Shown piece by piece: positions 11,314-19,152 of a DNA stretch of 27,010 bases (within the stretch, counting starts at the first letter, position 1; the number at the start of each line of letters is the position of its first letter). Made by a program: the position numbers and the translations under genes. Under the pieces are notes generated by a model. The model was given only the letters and a program-made list of their open reading frames with translations. It did no database searches and had not been told where the DNA came from. Origin of the DNA: an uncultured bacterium (GTDB lineage: Bacteria > Planctomycetota > UBA1135 > GCA-002686595); NCBI GenBank assembly GCA_902826945.1, contig CADEGS010000037.1, forward strand, positions 1 to 27,010, in the 5' to 3' direction.

Positions 11314-11790
11314 CTAGCCGGGGATCAGGCCCGCGCGCGCCGCGTGCGCGAAGTCGACCAGCGGCGGCTCCACGCCCGCGTCGCGCAGCAAGAGCACGAG
11401 CTGCCCGCGGTGGTGCGAGGCGTGCAGCAGGACGTGCTCGAGCAGGTCGCCCACGACGCCGGTCCAGGGCTCGCCGCGCGCGCTCGTGTAGGGCACGACG
11501 CGCTCGAGGCCGGCCGCGTCGAGCCCCTCGAAGAGCCCGTTCCAGGCCGCCGCCAGGGGCGCGATCTGCTCCACGCTCTCCGCCGCCGTCCAGGACGGCC
11601 AGACCGCGACCGCCGGGGGCGCCTCGACCCCCAGGCGCCGCAGCCACACCCACTCGGCCGCGAGCATGTGCGCGAGGATGCGCGCCGCGCGCGGATCGGG
11701 CGCTTGCTCGGCCACCGTGCGCGCCACGAGCGCGTTGGCCCACGAGGCGTGGCGGAAGAGGCGCGCGGTGCGCCGCAGGCGTTCGTCCAT
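11314..11790 (-). CDS. DinB-family protein
   Basis: 158 aa four-helix-bundle protein of the DinB/YfiT group. H41 in ILAHMLAAEWVW and the HxxxH in EHVLLHASHHRGQLV match the family's three-histidine metal site. Members are metal-dependent thiol transferases or related enzymes; the substrate is unknown. The ATG at 11790 lies 6 nt after a TATCCT box (11797-11802) with no Shine-Dalgarno, so the mRNA may be leaderless. It converges on the EEP gene with a 36-bp gap. The in-frame extension to 11883 lacks family similarity. Confidence 0.85.
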   Translation of the reverse strand: MDERLRRTARLFRHASWANALVARTVAEQAPDPRAARILAHMLAAEWVWLRRLGVEAPPAVAVWPSWTAAESVEQIAPLAAAWNGLFEGLDAAGLERVVPYTSARGEPWTGVVGDLLEHVLLHASHHRGQLVLLLRDAGVEPPLVDFAHAARAGLIPG

Positions 11791-11796
11791 GGGCCC

Positions 11797-11802
11797 AGGA
11801 TA
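11797..11802 (-). promoter_or_regulatory. -10 box TATCCT, leaderless-type, for the DinB gene
   Basis: TATCCT on the minus strand ends 6 nt before the ATG at 11790. Transcription would start at or next to the start codon. Confidence 0.5.
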
Positions 11803-11899
11803 CGGTCGCGGCCGGGTCGGGGCGTCCTCGGAGGGCGGGAAGAGCGGCGATCCTCGCGCAGCCCCGGCGCCCGCGACGGGCACGGGCCGGCGCCGCTCC

Positions 11900-11905
11900 T
11901 AGAAT
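11900..11905 (+). promoter_or_regulatory. -10 box TAGAAT, leaderless-type, for the SGNH gene
   Basis: TAGAAT ends 9 nt before the ATG at 11915. No Shine-Dalgarno lies between. Confidence 0.45.
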
Positions 11906-11914
11906 GCGCCGCCG

Positions 11915-13423
11915 ATGCGCAAGGAATGGGCCCCCCGGGCGGCGGTGGCGTTCGCCTCGCTCTCGCTCGCGCTCGCGGTCGCGCTGTGGCTCGCCGTCGG
12001 GCGCGCCCGGGGCGTGCGCGTGGACCCGAGCCTGCTGCGCGACGACGCGGCCGTGCGCGATGCGGTCGTGGCGCGCCTGGTGGACGACACCGCGGCCGTC
12101 TACGACAGCCACAACGACGGCGACGTCGGGCGCGTGCTGCAGCCGCGCATGCGCGGGCGCGAGCTGCAGGGCGTGCGCGTGCGCTCGAACCGCTTCGGCA
12201 TGCGCGAGCGCGAGTACGAGGTGCCCAAGCCCGAGGGGCTGCGGCGGGTCGTGCTCCTGGGCGACTCGCTGGTCTTCGGCGAGGGCTGCCCGCAGGACGA
12301 GCGCGCCGGCGCGGTGCTCGAGGAGCTCCTGCGCGAGCGCGCGCGCGGGAGCGCGCCCGAGCTCGAGGTGCTGCACCTCGCCATCGCGAGCTGGAACACG
12401 CGGTCGGAGTGCGAGTACCTGCGCCGCCAGCTCTCGCTGCTGCGCCCCGACCTGGTGCTGCACCTGACGACCAACAACGACCTCGACGACGTGCAGGGCA
12501 CGCGCGGCTTCGGCGAGAAGGCCGCCTACGGCAACCGCCACCGGGAGCGCGCCGACGCGCGCGTCGAGTCGCAGCACCCGATCGTCGCGCTGGGGCTGGA
12601 CGGGGCGACGGGGCTCGTGTGGGGCCTCGACTGGGAGAGCCGCACGCGCTACGAGGAGGCGCGCGCGAGCCTCCTGCGCCTGCGCGACGCGGTCGAGGCC
12701 ACGGGCGGGCGCTACGTCGTGCTCCTGCACTGGAGCGTCTGCGCGCCGGCGGCGCGCCGCTGGCTCCTGCCCGACTTCGCGACCGACGCGCTGGTGTCGC
12801 TGCCCGACTCGTTCTGGAACCGCCGGGAGAACTGGATCGGGCCGACGAACCCGCACTGGAACGCGCGCGGGATGCGCCAGGTCGCGGAGCTCCTCTACGG
12901 CGTGATCCGCGCGCGCGGCTTGCTCGACGGCCTCGAGCTCGGGCCGTCCGAGGAGGCCGAGCGCATGCTCGCCCTGGTCGCGAGCGAGGGCCGGGCCGAG
13001 CTCGAGCAGCCCTACGACTACTGGGAGCGCGCGAACCCGCTCGACGCGCTGGTGGACTTCGCGGCGCTCGCCGCGGAGCAGCCGGCGCACTTCCACGGCG
13101 GCGTGGACAAGGAGGGGCGCATCGGCCCGTACGCCTCGATCGCGCTGCGCTGCCGCGGCGCGCGCGAGCTGGTCGTGCGCGGGCGCGGCCTGGAGCGGCC
13201 CGAGATCGACGGCCTGCGGCTGCGCGTGTACGCCGACGAGGTGCTGGCGCAGGAGCTCGTCGTGCGCGCCGGCGAGCCCTTCGAGGTCGTCTTCCCGCTC
13301 CCGCCCGCCCTCGCCGCGCGCGCGGTCGTCGACGCGCGCTTCGAGGCCAGCGACTACGCCTACGCCGGCCTCGACCTCCAGCACTGCGTGTCGGCGCGGC
13401 TCGAGCGCGTCGAGCTGCGCTAG
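11915..13423 (+). CDS. Membrane-anchored SGNH/GDSL hydrolase-like protein
   Basis: 502 aa. One N-terminal membrane helix (about residues 9-29) probably anchors it or acts as a signal. The SGNH domain has LLGDSLVFGEG (S118 as nucleophile), the block III-like TTNND (185-189) and NPHWNARGMRQVAELL (H314), which supply the catalytic Ser, oxyanion Asn and His. Such proteins are esterases or acyl hydrolases, including polysaccharide O-acetyl esterases. Beyond residue about 330, a distinct C-terminal part has beta-rich sequence (LRLRVYADEVLAQELVV), which could be a binding domain; I do not recognise it. It is separated by 67 bp from a lipoprotein peptidase gene on the same strand. Confidence 0.82.
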   Translation: MRKEWAPRAAVAFASLSLALAVALWLAVGRARGVRVDPSLLRDDAAVRDAVVARLVDDTAAVYDSHNDGDVGRVLQPRMRGRELQGVRVRSNRFGMREREYEVPKPEGLRRVVLLGDSLVFGEGCPQDERAGAVLEELLRERARGSAPELEVLHLAIASWNTRSECEYLRRQLSLLRPDLVLHLTTNNDLDDVQGTRGFGEKAAYGNRHRERADARVESQHPIVALGLDGATGLVWGLDWESRTRYEEARASLLRLRDAVEATGGRYVVLLHWSVCAPAARRWLLPDFATDALVSLPDSFWNRRENWIGPTNPHWNARGMRQVAELLYGVIRARGLLDGLELGPSEEAERMLALVASEGRAELEQPYDYWERANPLDALVDFAALAAEQPAHFHGGVDKEGRIGPYASIALRCRGARELVVRGRGLERPEIDGLRLRVYADEVLAQELVVRAGEPFEVVFPLPPALAARAVVDARFEASDYAYAGLDLQHCVSARLERVELR

Positions 13424-13490
13424 CGAGCGGCGCTGGACGCGGCGCGCCGCGCTGCCTACGGTGGCGCTCCCGCTTCCCCGGGAGGTCGTC

Positions 13491-14411
13491 ATGCTCGGCT
13501 CGCTCGGTCCGCTCCGTACCCGGCTCCCCGTCGCGTTTCCCCCCGCGCGCGCCCAGCGCCGCGCGGCAGCCGGCCTGCTCGCGCTCGCGGCGTGCGCGCC
13601 GGGCCTCACGCTGGAGCGCCTGGACGAGCTCGCGCGCGCGTCGGGAGCGCGCACGGTCGTCCTCGACGACGACCTCTCGCTGTGGTCCCCGCTCGACGCG
13701 CAGGAGACGGCGCCGCACCTCGAGCAGGTGCGCGCCGCGCGCGAGGACGTGTTCGGCCTGTTCGGGCTCGAGCCCGGGCGCCCGCTGCGCGTCTGGCTGC
13801 GGCCCGACCCCGGCATCCGGATCGACGGCGTGCTGGAGGGCGACCGCTACCGGTTCGCCGATCTGGCGCTCGAGCCCCGGCACGGCGTGCTCGGCGCTGC
13901 GTCGGGCGCGGACGAGATCGTCGTGAGCGTGGGCCTGCCGCAGGTCACGCAGCTCGCCGACGGACGCTCGATGCAGGGCGTCCTGGGCGCGTCCTTCTAC
14001 CGCCGGACCGTGCGCCACGAGCTGGCGCACGTGGCGCTGAGCCGCCTCGGCATCCCGGGCCGGCGCAGCTGGCTGCACGAGGGCATCGCGCACCTCGTGG
14101 AGCGAGCGATCCCGGCGGGCGAGGAGCGGCGGCTCGTGCCGGCCGCCGCCGAGCTGCGCGCCGCGGCCGCGCTGCCCGAGGCGCGGCGCTCGCTCGCCTG
14201 GCTCTTCGCCTGGCACCAGGTCCTCCCGCCGCGCGAGGAGGACGTGCAGGCGCGCGTGGCCGCCAGCGCCTTCGTCGCCTTCGCGCTCGAGCGCCAGGCG
14301 GGCGCGACGCCGCGCGAGCGGCTGCTCGCGCTCGCGCGGGCGAGCGAGCGCGACCTGATCGCTCTGGAGCCCGACTGGAACGACTGGCTGGACGCGCTCG
14401 ACGGCGGTTGA
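13491..14411 (+). CDS. Lipoprotein-type gluzincin metallopeptidase
   Basis: 306 aa. HELAH (176-180) followed by WLHEGIAHLVE gives the HExxH and downstream Glu (E197) ligands of a gluzincin zinc peptidase, similar to DUF4157/M1-like 'peptidase MA' domains. The N terminus ends in LLALAAC (C35), a lipobox that would make it a lipoprotein. The hydrophobic part is short and preceded by a long basic stretch, so the signal is somewhat atypical. The ATG at 13491 is chosen because GGAGGT lies 4 nt upstream; the GTG at 13461 would add residues without support. It lies downstream of the SGNH gene and could be cotranscribed. Substrate unknown. Confidence 0.82.
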   Translation: MLGSLGPLRTRLPVAFPPARAQRRAAAGLLALAACAPGLTLERLDELARASGARTVVLDDDLSLWSPLDAQETAPHLEQVRAAREDVFGLFGLEPGRPLRVWLRPDPGIRIDGVLEGDRYRFADLALEPRHGVLGAASGADEIVVSVGLPQVTQLADGRSMQGVLGASFYRRTVRHELAHVALSRLGIPGRRSWLHEGIAHLVERAIPAGEERRLVPAAAELRAAAALPEARRSLAWLFAWHQVLPPREEDVQARVAASAFVAFALERQAGATPRERLLALARASERDLIALEPDWNDWLDALDGG

Positions 14412-14419
14412 GCGCGTCC

Positions 14420-14902
14420 TCAGAGCGCCTTGCAGTACACGACCTTGCCGTCGCCAGGGCCGTAGAACTCGGGGAAGAGCGCCGCGCGCTCGTAGCCGGC
14501 GCGCTCGTAGAAGCGGCGCGTCGGCTCGTACTGCGCGCGCGACGAGGTCTCGACGTAGACGCGCAGCGCGCCGAGCGCGCGCATGCGCTCCTCGCTGGCG
14601 GCGAGCAGCGCGCGGCCGACGCCGGCCTTCTGGCGCGCGGGGTCGGTCGCGATCCAGTACAGGTCCCAGCTCGCGCGCGTGCAGGGGATGCGGCCGAAGC
14701 AGGCGTAGGCCACGAGGCTCCCGTCCTCCTCGCGGAAGAGGAAGCGGTAGCCGCTGTCGGGGCCCGACAGCGCCGCGCGCACGAGCTCGGCCGCGATCTC
14801 GACCTCCTCGTCCGAGAAGAAGCCCGTGGCGCGCACGACGCGCCGCACCTCGGCCTCGTCGCGGGGCAGGACCTCCTCGCGCAACGCGGCGGCGGCGGTC
14901 AC
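14420..14902 (-). CDS. GNAT-family N-acetyltransferase
   Basis: 160 aa. The acetyl-CoA-binding motif RQKAGVGRALL (90-100) follows DLYWIATDP; the C-terminal RFYERAGYERAALFPEFYG and KVVYCKAL complete the GNAT fold. The substrate is not visible; amino acids, peptides or polyamines are typical. It is the last gene of the six-gene lysine-aminomutase operon. Its GTG at 14902 overlaps the TGA of the GNAT-HDAC gene (GTGA), and GAGGAGG lies in front, so it is translationally coupled. By position it may acetylate the product of the upstream ligases, or beta-lysine itself as AblB-type enzymes do. That is inference from context and shared family. Confidence 0.87.
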   Translation of the reverse strand: MTAAAALREEVLPRDEAEVRRVVRATGFFSDEEVEIAAELVRAALSGPDSGYRFLFREEDGSLVAYACFGRIPCTRASWDLYWIATDPARQKAGVGRALLAASEERMRALGALRVYVETSSRAQYEPTRRFYERAGYERAALFPEFYGPGDGKVVYCKAL

Positions 14903-16641
14903 GCGCCCTCCTCGCGGCCGCGCACGAGGCCCTCGAAGAAGCCGCGCGCGAGCGCGCCCAGGCTGCGCGTGCGGTAGCCGCCCTCCTGCACGACGAGCGT
15001 CGGGAGGCCGAGCCGTCCGATCAGCCGGCCGCCGCGCTCGAAGTCGCGCGCGCCGAGCGGCCAGGTCCCGGTCGGGTCGTGGCGCGCGGTGTCGAAGCCC
15101 AGGCACACGACCAGGAAGCGCGGGTCGTGCGCGCGCACGCGCGCCAGCGCCCTGGCGAGCGCCGCGCGGTGCTGGTCGGCGTCGACCGTCTCGGCCAGCG
15201 GCAGGTTCAGGTTGTGCCCCTCGCCCGGCCCCTCACCGACCTCCTCGGCAAAGCCGGAGAAGAAGGGGTAGGCGAAGCGCGGGTGGCCGTGGATCGAGAC
15301 GGTCAGCACGTCGGCGCGCCGGTAGAAGATCTCCTGCTGGCCGTTCCCGTGGTGGTAGTCGACGTCGAGGATCGCGACGCGGCCGCTCTTCGAGAGCTCG
15401 TGGGCGGCGACGGCGGCGCTGTTGAAGTAGCAGAAGCCGCCGAACAGGCCGCGCTCGGCGTGGTGCCCGGGCGGGCGCACGAGCGCGTACGCCAGCGCGT
15501 GCGAGCGCAAGAGGAAGCCCGCCGCCGTCAGCGCGCAGTCCACCGCGCCGCGCGCCGCGGGGTAGGCGTTCTTGTTGAGCGGCGTGAAGGTGTCGATGCA
15601 GTAGTACCCGGCGGCGTACGAGAGGTCCTTCGGCAGGCGCGCGCGGTTGCGCAGCGGGAAGACGTAGGGATAGGTCGAGGTGCCCTCGGGCGTCGCGGCG
15701 CAGACGGTCTTCAGGAAGCGCACGAGCGCGGGGTCGTGCACCGCCTCGATGTACGAGACGGCGTGCGGCTGCGCCGGCTGCTCCCAGAAGAGCTCGGTCG
15801 GCAGGATGCCCTGCAGGATCGAGCGCACGCGCGCCGGCGCCTCGACGTAGCCGCGCTCGCGCACGTGGTGGATGTCGTGCCCGCGGTTCACGACCAGCGC
15901 GACCAGGCGCTCGCCCGCGGCCGCCTGGCGCGCGCGCGCAGGCTCGGCCGGCGCGCGGTAGCGCGGCGCGCGCACGCGGATCGGGTCCGTGAAGGATTCC
16001 ACGACGGCCGCGACGTACGCGGGGGAGCACAGCGCGCCGTACTTGCGCTCCAGGATCGCGCGCACGACGGCGCGCACGGTCTCGGCCGGGGGCACGACGC
16101 CGCTGTCGAGGTCGTCGTAGACCAGGTGCGGCATGTCCTTGCCGCCGGGCGCGAGCGGGGTCTCGTAGGCCGTGCCGACGATCGGGCGCGCGCCGTAGCG
16201 CTCGTAGAAGCGCAGGCGGGCGGCGTTCTCGCGCGCGAAGGCCGGGTCGCTGCAGGCCTCGGGGTCGTCGGGCAGGCACTCGTAGAACAGGCCGAGCGCG
16301 CCCAGCCCGCGCGCCGACTCGCGTACGCGCTCGTACAGCGCGCCGCCGATGCCGCCGCCGCTCGCCTGACGCCCGGCGGCGAGGAAGTCGAGGAAGCAGA
16401 AGCCGACGTCCGGCGCGTGCGAGAAGAGCGCGAAGGCCTTCAGGCGCCCGTGCAGGTCGTCCGCCACGAGCAGCAAGGCGCGGAAGCGGTACGAGAGCGG
16501 GTCGCGCAGCTTGTCGGGCAGCGCGTCGATCTCCTCCTGCGAGACGCCGGCGAAGCGCTCGCGCAGGATCTCCTGCACGCGCGCCAGGTCGCGGCGGTCG
16601 CCGGGCAGGAAGCTCGTGCCGATGGAGCGGATGCGGAACAA
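14899..16641 (-). CDS. GNAT-histone deacetylase-like fusion protein
   Basis: 580 aa. Residues 1-200 resemble a GNAT domain (GRQASGGGIGGALYERV, about 90-106, and RLRFYERYGARPI). Residues about 245-575 form a complete arginase/deacetylase-fold HDAC domain. RPPGHHAERG (389-398) supplies the general-base histidines, FCYFNSAAVAA follows, DVDYHHGNG supplies Zn ligands D428 and H430, CLGFDTARHD supplies D517, and the catalytic Tyr is Y556 in EGGY. Bacterial members deacetylate acetylpolyamines, acetyl-lysine or small acetylated metabolites. The start is probably the TTG at 16641, 2 nt after the upstream stop; no ATG or GTG precedes the domain. Acetyltransferase and deacetylase in one chain, with a second free GNAT downstream, suggest handling of an N-acetyl protecting group. 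Confidence 0.9.
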   Translation of the reverse strand: MFRIRSIGTSFLPGDRRDLARVQEILRERFAGVSQEEIDALPDKLRDPLSYRFRALLLVADDLHGRLKAFALFSHAPDVGFCFLDFLAAGRQASGGGIGGALYERVRESARGLGALGLFYECLPDDPEACSDPAFARENAARLRFYERYGARPIVGTAYETPLAPGGKDMPHLVYDDLDSGVVPPAETVRAVVRAILERKYGALCSPAYVAAVVESFTDPIRVRAPRYRAPAEPARARQAAAGERLVALVVNRGHDIHHVRERGYVEAPARVRSILQGILPTELFWEQPAQPHAVSYIEAVHDPALVRFLKTVCAATPEGTSTYPYVFPLRNRARLPKDLSYAAGYYCIDTFTPLNKNAYPAARGAVDCALTAAGFLLRSHALAYALVRPPGHHAERGLFGGFCYFNSAAVAAHELSKSGRVAILDVDYHHGNGQQEIFYRRADVLTVSIHGHPRFAYPFFSGFAEEVGEGPGEGHNLNLPLAETVDADQHRAALARALARVRAHDPRFLVVCLGFDTARHDPTGTWPLGARDFERGGRLIGRLGLPTLVVQEGGYRTRSLGALARGFFEGLVRGREEGA

Positions 16642-16643
16642 GG

Positions 16644-17648
16644 TCAGGCGCGCCCGCGCGCGGAGCGGGCCAGCGCGGCCTCGAGCAGCCGCTCGAGCGC
16701 GTGCCCGTAGGGTATCCCGGCGCGCTCCAGCGCCGCGGCGAAGCCGGCGTCGGGGCTCAGGCACGGGTTGACGTTCACGTCGATCACGGCCGGCCGGCCG
16801 CGCTCGTCCAGGCGCAGGTCCACGCGCGCGGCGCCGGCCAGGCCGCAGGCGCGCCAGCAGGCGAGCGCCAGCGCGCCCAGCTCGCGCTCGAGCTCGGGCG
16901 CGAGCGTGCCGAAGCGCCGCGGCGTGGCGTGCCACTCGGGCGAGGCCGGGTCCCACTTCGCGCGGTAGCCGACGACGCGCGGCGCGCCGTCGGGCAGGCC
17001 CTCGAAGACGATCTCGGGCACCGGCAGGCAGCGCGGGCCGTCCGCGTCCTCGAGCAGCGCGACGTTGAGCTCGCGGCCGTGCACGTAGGCCTCGGCCAGG
17101 CCCTCGCCGCGCAGCGCCGGCCGGCGCGCGTCGAGCGCGGCGGCGAGCGCGCGCGGGTCGCGCGTGCGCACGAGCGCGTCGGCCTCGATGCCGAGCGAGC
17201 CGTGCTCCCAGACCGATTTCAGGATCCAGCGCTCGGCCTCCAGGGGCTCCGCGCCGCGCTCCGCGAGCGAGGCCAGGGTGTGCCAGGGCGGCGTGGGCAG
17301 GCCCTCGCGCGCCAGGCGCTCCTTCGTCGCGAGCTTGCTCGAGGCCAGCGCCATGGCGTGGAAGCCGGCGCCGGTGAACGGGATCCCGAGCGTCTCGAGG
17401 AGCGCCGGCGCGACGTGGATCAGGCGCCCCTCGCCGAGCACGCTCTCGACCAGGTTGAAGACGGCGTCGGCGCGGAGCGCGTCGAGCGCGCGCGCCAGCG
17501 CGCCCAGGTCGGCGTCGAACGGCCGCGCCAGCACGTCGTGGCCGAGCCGCGCGAGCGCGGCCGAGACCGCCGCGACCTGCGCCAGCGTGTCGAGCTCGTC
17601 GGGGCGCGCGCCGTCGGCGACCGGGTCGTGCAGGATCAGGACGCGCAC
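16644..17648 (-). CDS. D-Ala-D-Ala-ligase-like ATP-grasp enzyme (second)
   Basis: 334 aa ATP-grasp protein. The N-terminal domain has VRVLILHDPVAD and DAVFNLVES (62-69) with the FNL motif of D-Ala-D-Ala ligases; the ATP-grasp domain has WILKSVWEHGSLGIE (141-155), EAYVHGRELNVALLE (186-200), VDLRLDERG and VIDVNVNPCLSPDAGFA (288-304). Such enzymes make an amide or peptide bond through an acyl-phosphate, and the Asp/Asn metal site is intact. It differs from the neighbouring paralogue in the ATP-grasp loop (EHGSLG versus AEGTSKG), so the two probably handle different substrates. The GTG at 17648 overlaps the first ATP-grasp gene by 13 bp. Substrate unknown; this is unlikely to be the cell-wall Ddl because of its operon context. 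Confidence 0.88.
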   Translation of the reverse strand: MRVLILHDPVADGARPDELDTLAQVAAVSAALARLGHDVLARPFDADLGALARALDALRADAVFNLVESVLGEGRLIHVAPALLETLGIPFTGAGFHAMALASSKLATKERLAREGLPTPPWHTLASLAERGAEPLEAERWILKSVWEHGSLGIEADALVRTRDPRALAAALDARRPALRGEGLAEAYVHGRELNVALLEDADGPRCLPVPEIVFEGLPDGAPRVVGYRAKWDPASPEWHATPRRFGTLAPELERELGALALACWRACGLAGAARVDLRLDERGRPAVIDVNVNPCLSPDAGFAAALERAGIPYGHALERLLEAALARSARGRA

Positions 17649-18649
17649 GGGCCCGTGAGCGCCGGCGCCAGGCGCTCGGCCGCGGAGCGCACGATCGAGC
17701 CGACGAGCTCGACGTAGCTCCCGCCCTGCATCGTCCACAGGATCGGCAGGTCGGAGTGGGCGGGGTGCATGCCGGGCAGCGGGTTCAGCTCGAGCACCTG
17801 CGGCCGGCCGTGCTCGTCGCAGCGCAGGTCCACGCGCCCGCCGTCGCGGCAGCCGAGCGCGCGCCAGGCGGCGAGCGACAGCCGCTCGCACTCGGCCGCC
17901 AGCGGGTCGCGCGCGACGCGGTACTCGACCAGCGACTCGCACTCCTCCTTGTTGCGGAAGGTGTAGGCCTCGCGGTCGGCGCCCGCCAGCAGCACGACCT
18001 CGAGAGCGCCGACCGAGCGCGCGCGCGCGCCGGTGCCCACGATGCCGACGGTCAGCTCGCGCCCGGGCAGGAAGCGCTCGACCAGCACGGCCTGGCGGTG
18101 GCGCTCGAGCAGCCGCGAGCAGGTCTCGGCCAGCGCGGCGGGCGTGCGCACGACCGAGCGCTCGTCCACGCCCTTGCTGGTGCCCTCGGCCACGGGCTTG
18201 GCGAAGAGCGGGTAGGGGAGCGCCAGGCGCGCCAGGTCCGCCTCGCCCTCGACCAGCGCGAAGTCCGGCGTCGGCAGGCCGTGGTCGCGCAGCACGCGCT
18301 TGGTCGTCCCCTTGTGCAGCGTCAGCGCGCACACGAGCGGGTCGGAGAAGGTGTAGGGCACGCGCCACGCGTCGAGCAGCGCCGGCACCTGCGCCTCGCG
18401 CCCGACGCCGAAGCGCCCCTCGGCGATGTTGAAGACGAGGTCCCAGCGCTCGCCCGCGCACAGCCGGCGCGCCAGCGCGCCCAGGTTGCCGATGCGCTCC
18501 GTCGCGACGTCCAGCTCGGCCAGCGCGCGCTCGAGCGCCTCGATCGTGTCGGCGCGGTCGAACTCGGCCAGCTCCTCCTCGGAGAGGCCCTGGCCCTCGT
18601 AGTCGGCGCGCAGGTCGTAGGTCAGCCCGATCCGCTCAGGGAGATCCAT
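17636..18649 (-). CDS. D-Ala-D-Ala-ligase-like ATP-grasp enzyme (first)
   Basis: 337 aa ATP-grasp enzyme, closest in pattern to D-Ala-D-Ala ligase. LVFNIAEGRFG (71-81) matches the VFNxxEG motif, KPVAEGTSKGV (151-161) the ATP loop, VERFLPGRELTVGIVG (190-205) the Ddl EEFxxGRExTVG motif, and VDLRCDEHG...VLELNPLPGMHP (to 296) the metal-binding Asn region. Like Ddl it should join two amino-acid or carboxylate/amine units at the cost of ATP. The N-terminal 60 residues contain an acidic GLSEEELAEFDRAD stretch not typical of Ddl. The ATG at 18649 overlaps the preceding YkgJ-like gene by 14 bp. It is one of a pair of paralogues in the operon, suggesting two successive ligations. Confidence 0.88.
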   Translation of the reverse strand: MDLPERIGLTYDLRADYEGQGLSEEELAEFDRADTIEALERALAELDVATERIGNLGALARRLCAGERWDLVFNIAEGRFGVGREAQVPALLDAWRVPYTFSDPLVCALTLHKGTTKRVLRDHGLPTPDFALVEGEADLARLALPYPLFAKPVAEGTSKGVDERSVVRTPAALAETCSRLLERHRQAVLVERFLPGRELTVGIVGTGARARSVGALEVVLLAGADREAYTFRNKEECESLVEYRVARDPLAAECERLSLAAWRALGCRDGGRVDLRCDEHGRPQVLELNPLPGMHPAHSDLPILWTMQGGSYVELVGSIVRSAAERLAPALTGPCAS

Positions 18650-19139
18650 CGGTGAGCTCCTGGTAGAGGCTCGCGCGCCAGCGGCGCGCGTCGTCCAGGT
18701 CCATGCCGAGCACCGCGTGCATCGGCCGTCCGTCGGGGGCGAGCAGGTCGGTGGGGCAGTACGACTCGTCGGCGCCGTCGAGGCCGCGCTCGGTGTAGGC
18801 GAGCGGATAGAGCCGGCACACGAGCGGCCGCGTCTCGAGCGGCAGCCGGCAGCCCGCGTCCCCGAGGAAGGTGCAGGCGCCGTCGGGGCGGCGGCGCAGC
18901 ATGCGGCGCGTGCCGTCGGGCCGCACGGTGAGCCGGCGCCAGGCCGGGTCGTCGGGGTCGTCGGCGACGTACTCGGGGTCGAGCGGCGCGCGGCGCTCCT
19001 GGAAGGCGTCGTCGCCCGTGTGCGCCGCGATGCGCGCGACGTCCGCCTCCGTCAGCAGGATCTCCGCGCGCTGGCAGCACGTGCGCTGCACCCGCGCGCA
19101 GCGCGCGCAGGGCGAGAGCGCCTGCACCGTCTCGACCAT
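18636..19139 (-). CDS. YkgJ-family Cys-rich metal-binding protein
   Basis: 167 aa. CARC (11-14) and CC (21-22) form the N-terminal cluster; C89, C97 and C108 lie in GACTFLGDAGCRLPLETRPLVCRLYPL-like sequence, and C128 follows. This is the Cys arrangement of the YkgJ/Fli(B)-like 'zinc- or iron-chelating' family, whose function is poorly known. The next gene starts within its last codons (14-bp overlap) and the aminomutase gene ends 13 nt upstream, so it belongs to the operon. It may serve metal supply or Fe-S maintenance for the radical SAM aminomutase or the zinc deacetylase; this is inference. A TAGCCT box overlapping the aminomutase stop (19150-19155) could be an internal promoter. Confidence 0.82.
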   Translation of the reverse strand: MVETVQALSPCARCARVQRTCCQRAEILLTEADVARIAAHTGDDAFQERRAPLDPEYVADDPDDPAWRRLTVRPDGTRRMLRRRPDGACTFLGDAGCRLPLETRPLVCRLYPLAYTERGLDGADESYCPTDLLAPDGRPMHAVLGMDLDDARRWRASLYQELTDGSP

Positions 19140-19152
19140 GGCGGCTCCCAGG

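Noticed and set aside
13461..13490. GTG start for the metallopeptidase at 13461
   Set aside because: The ATG at 13491 has a GGAGGT four bases before it; the extra residues add nothing to the signal peptide.
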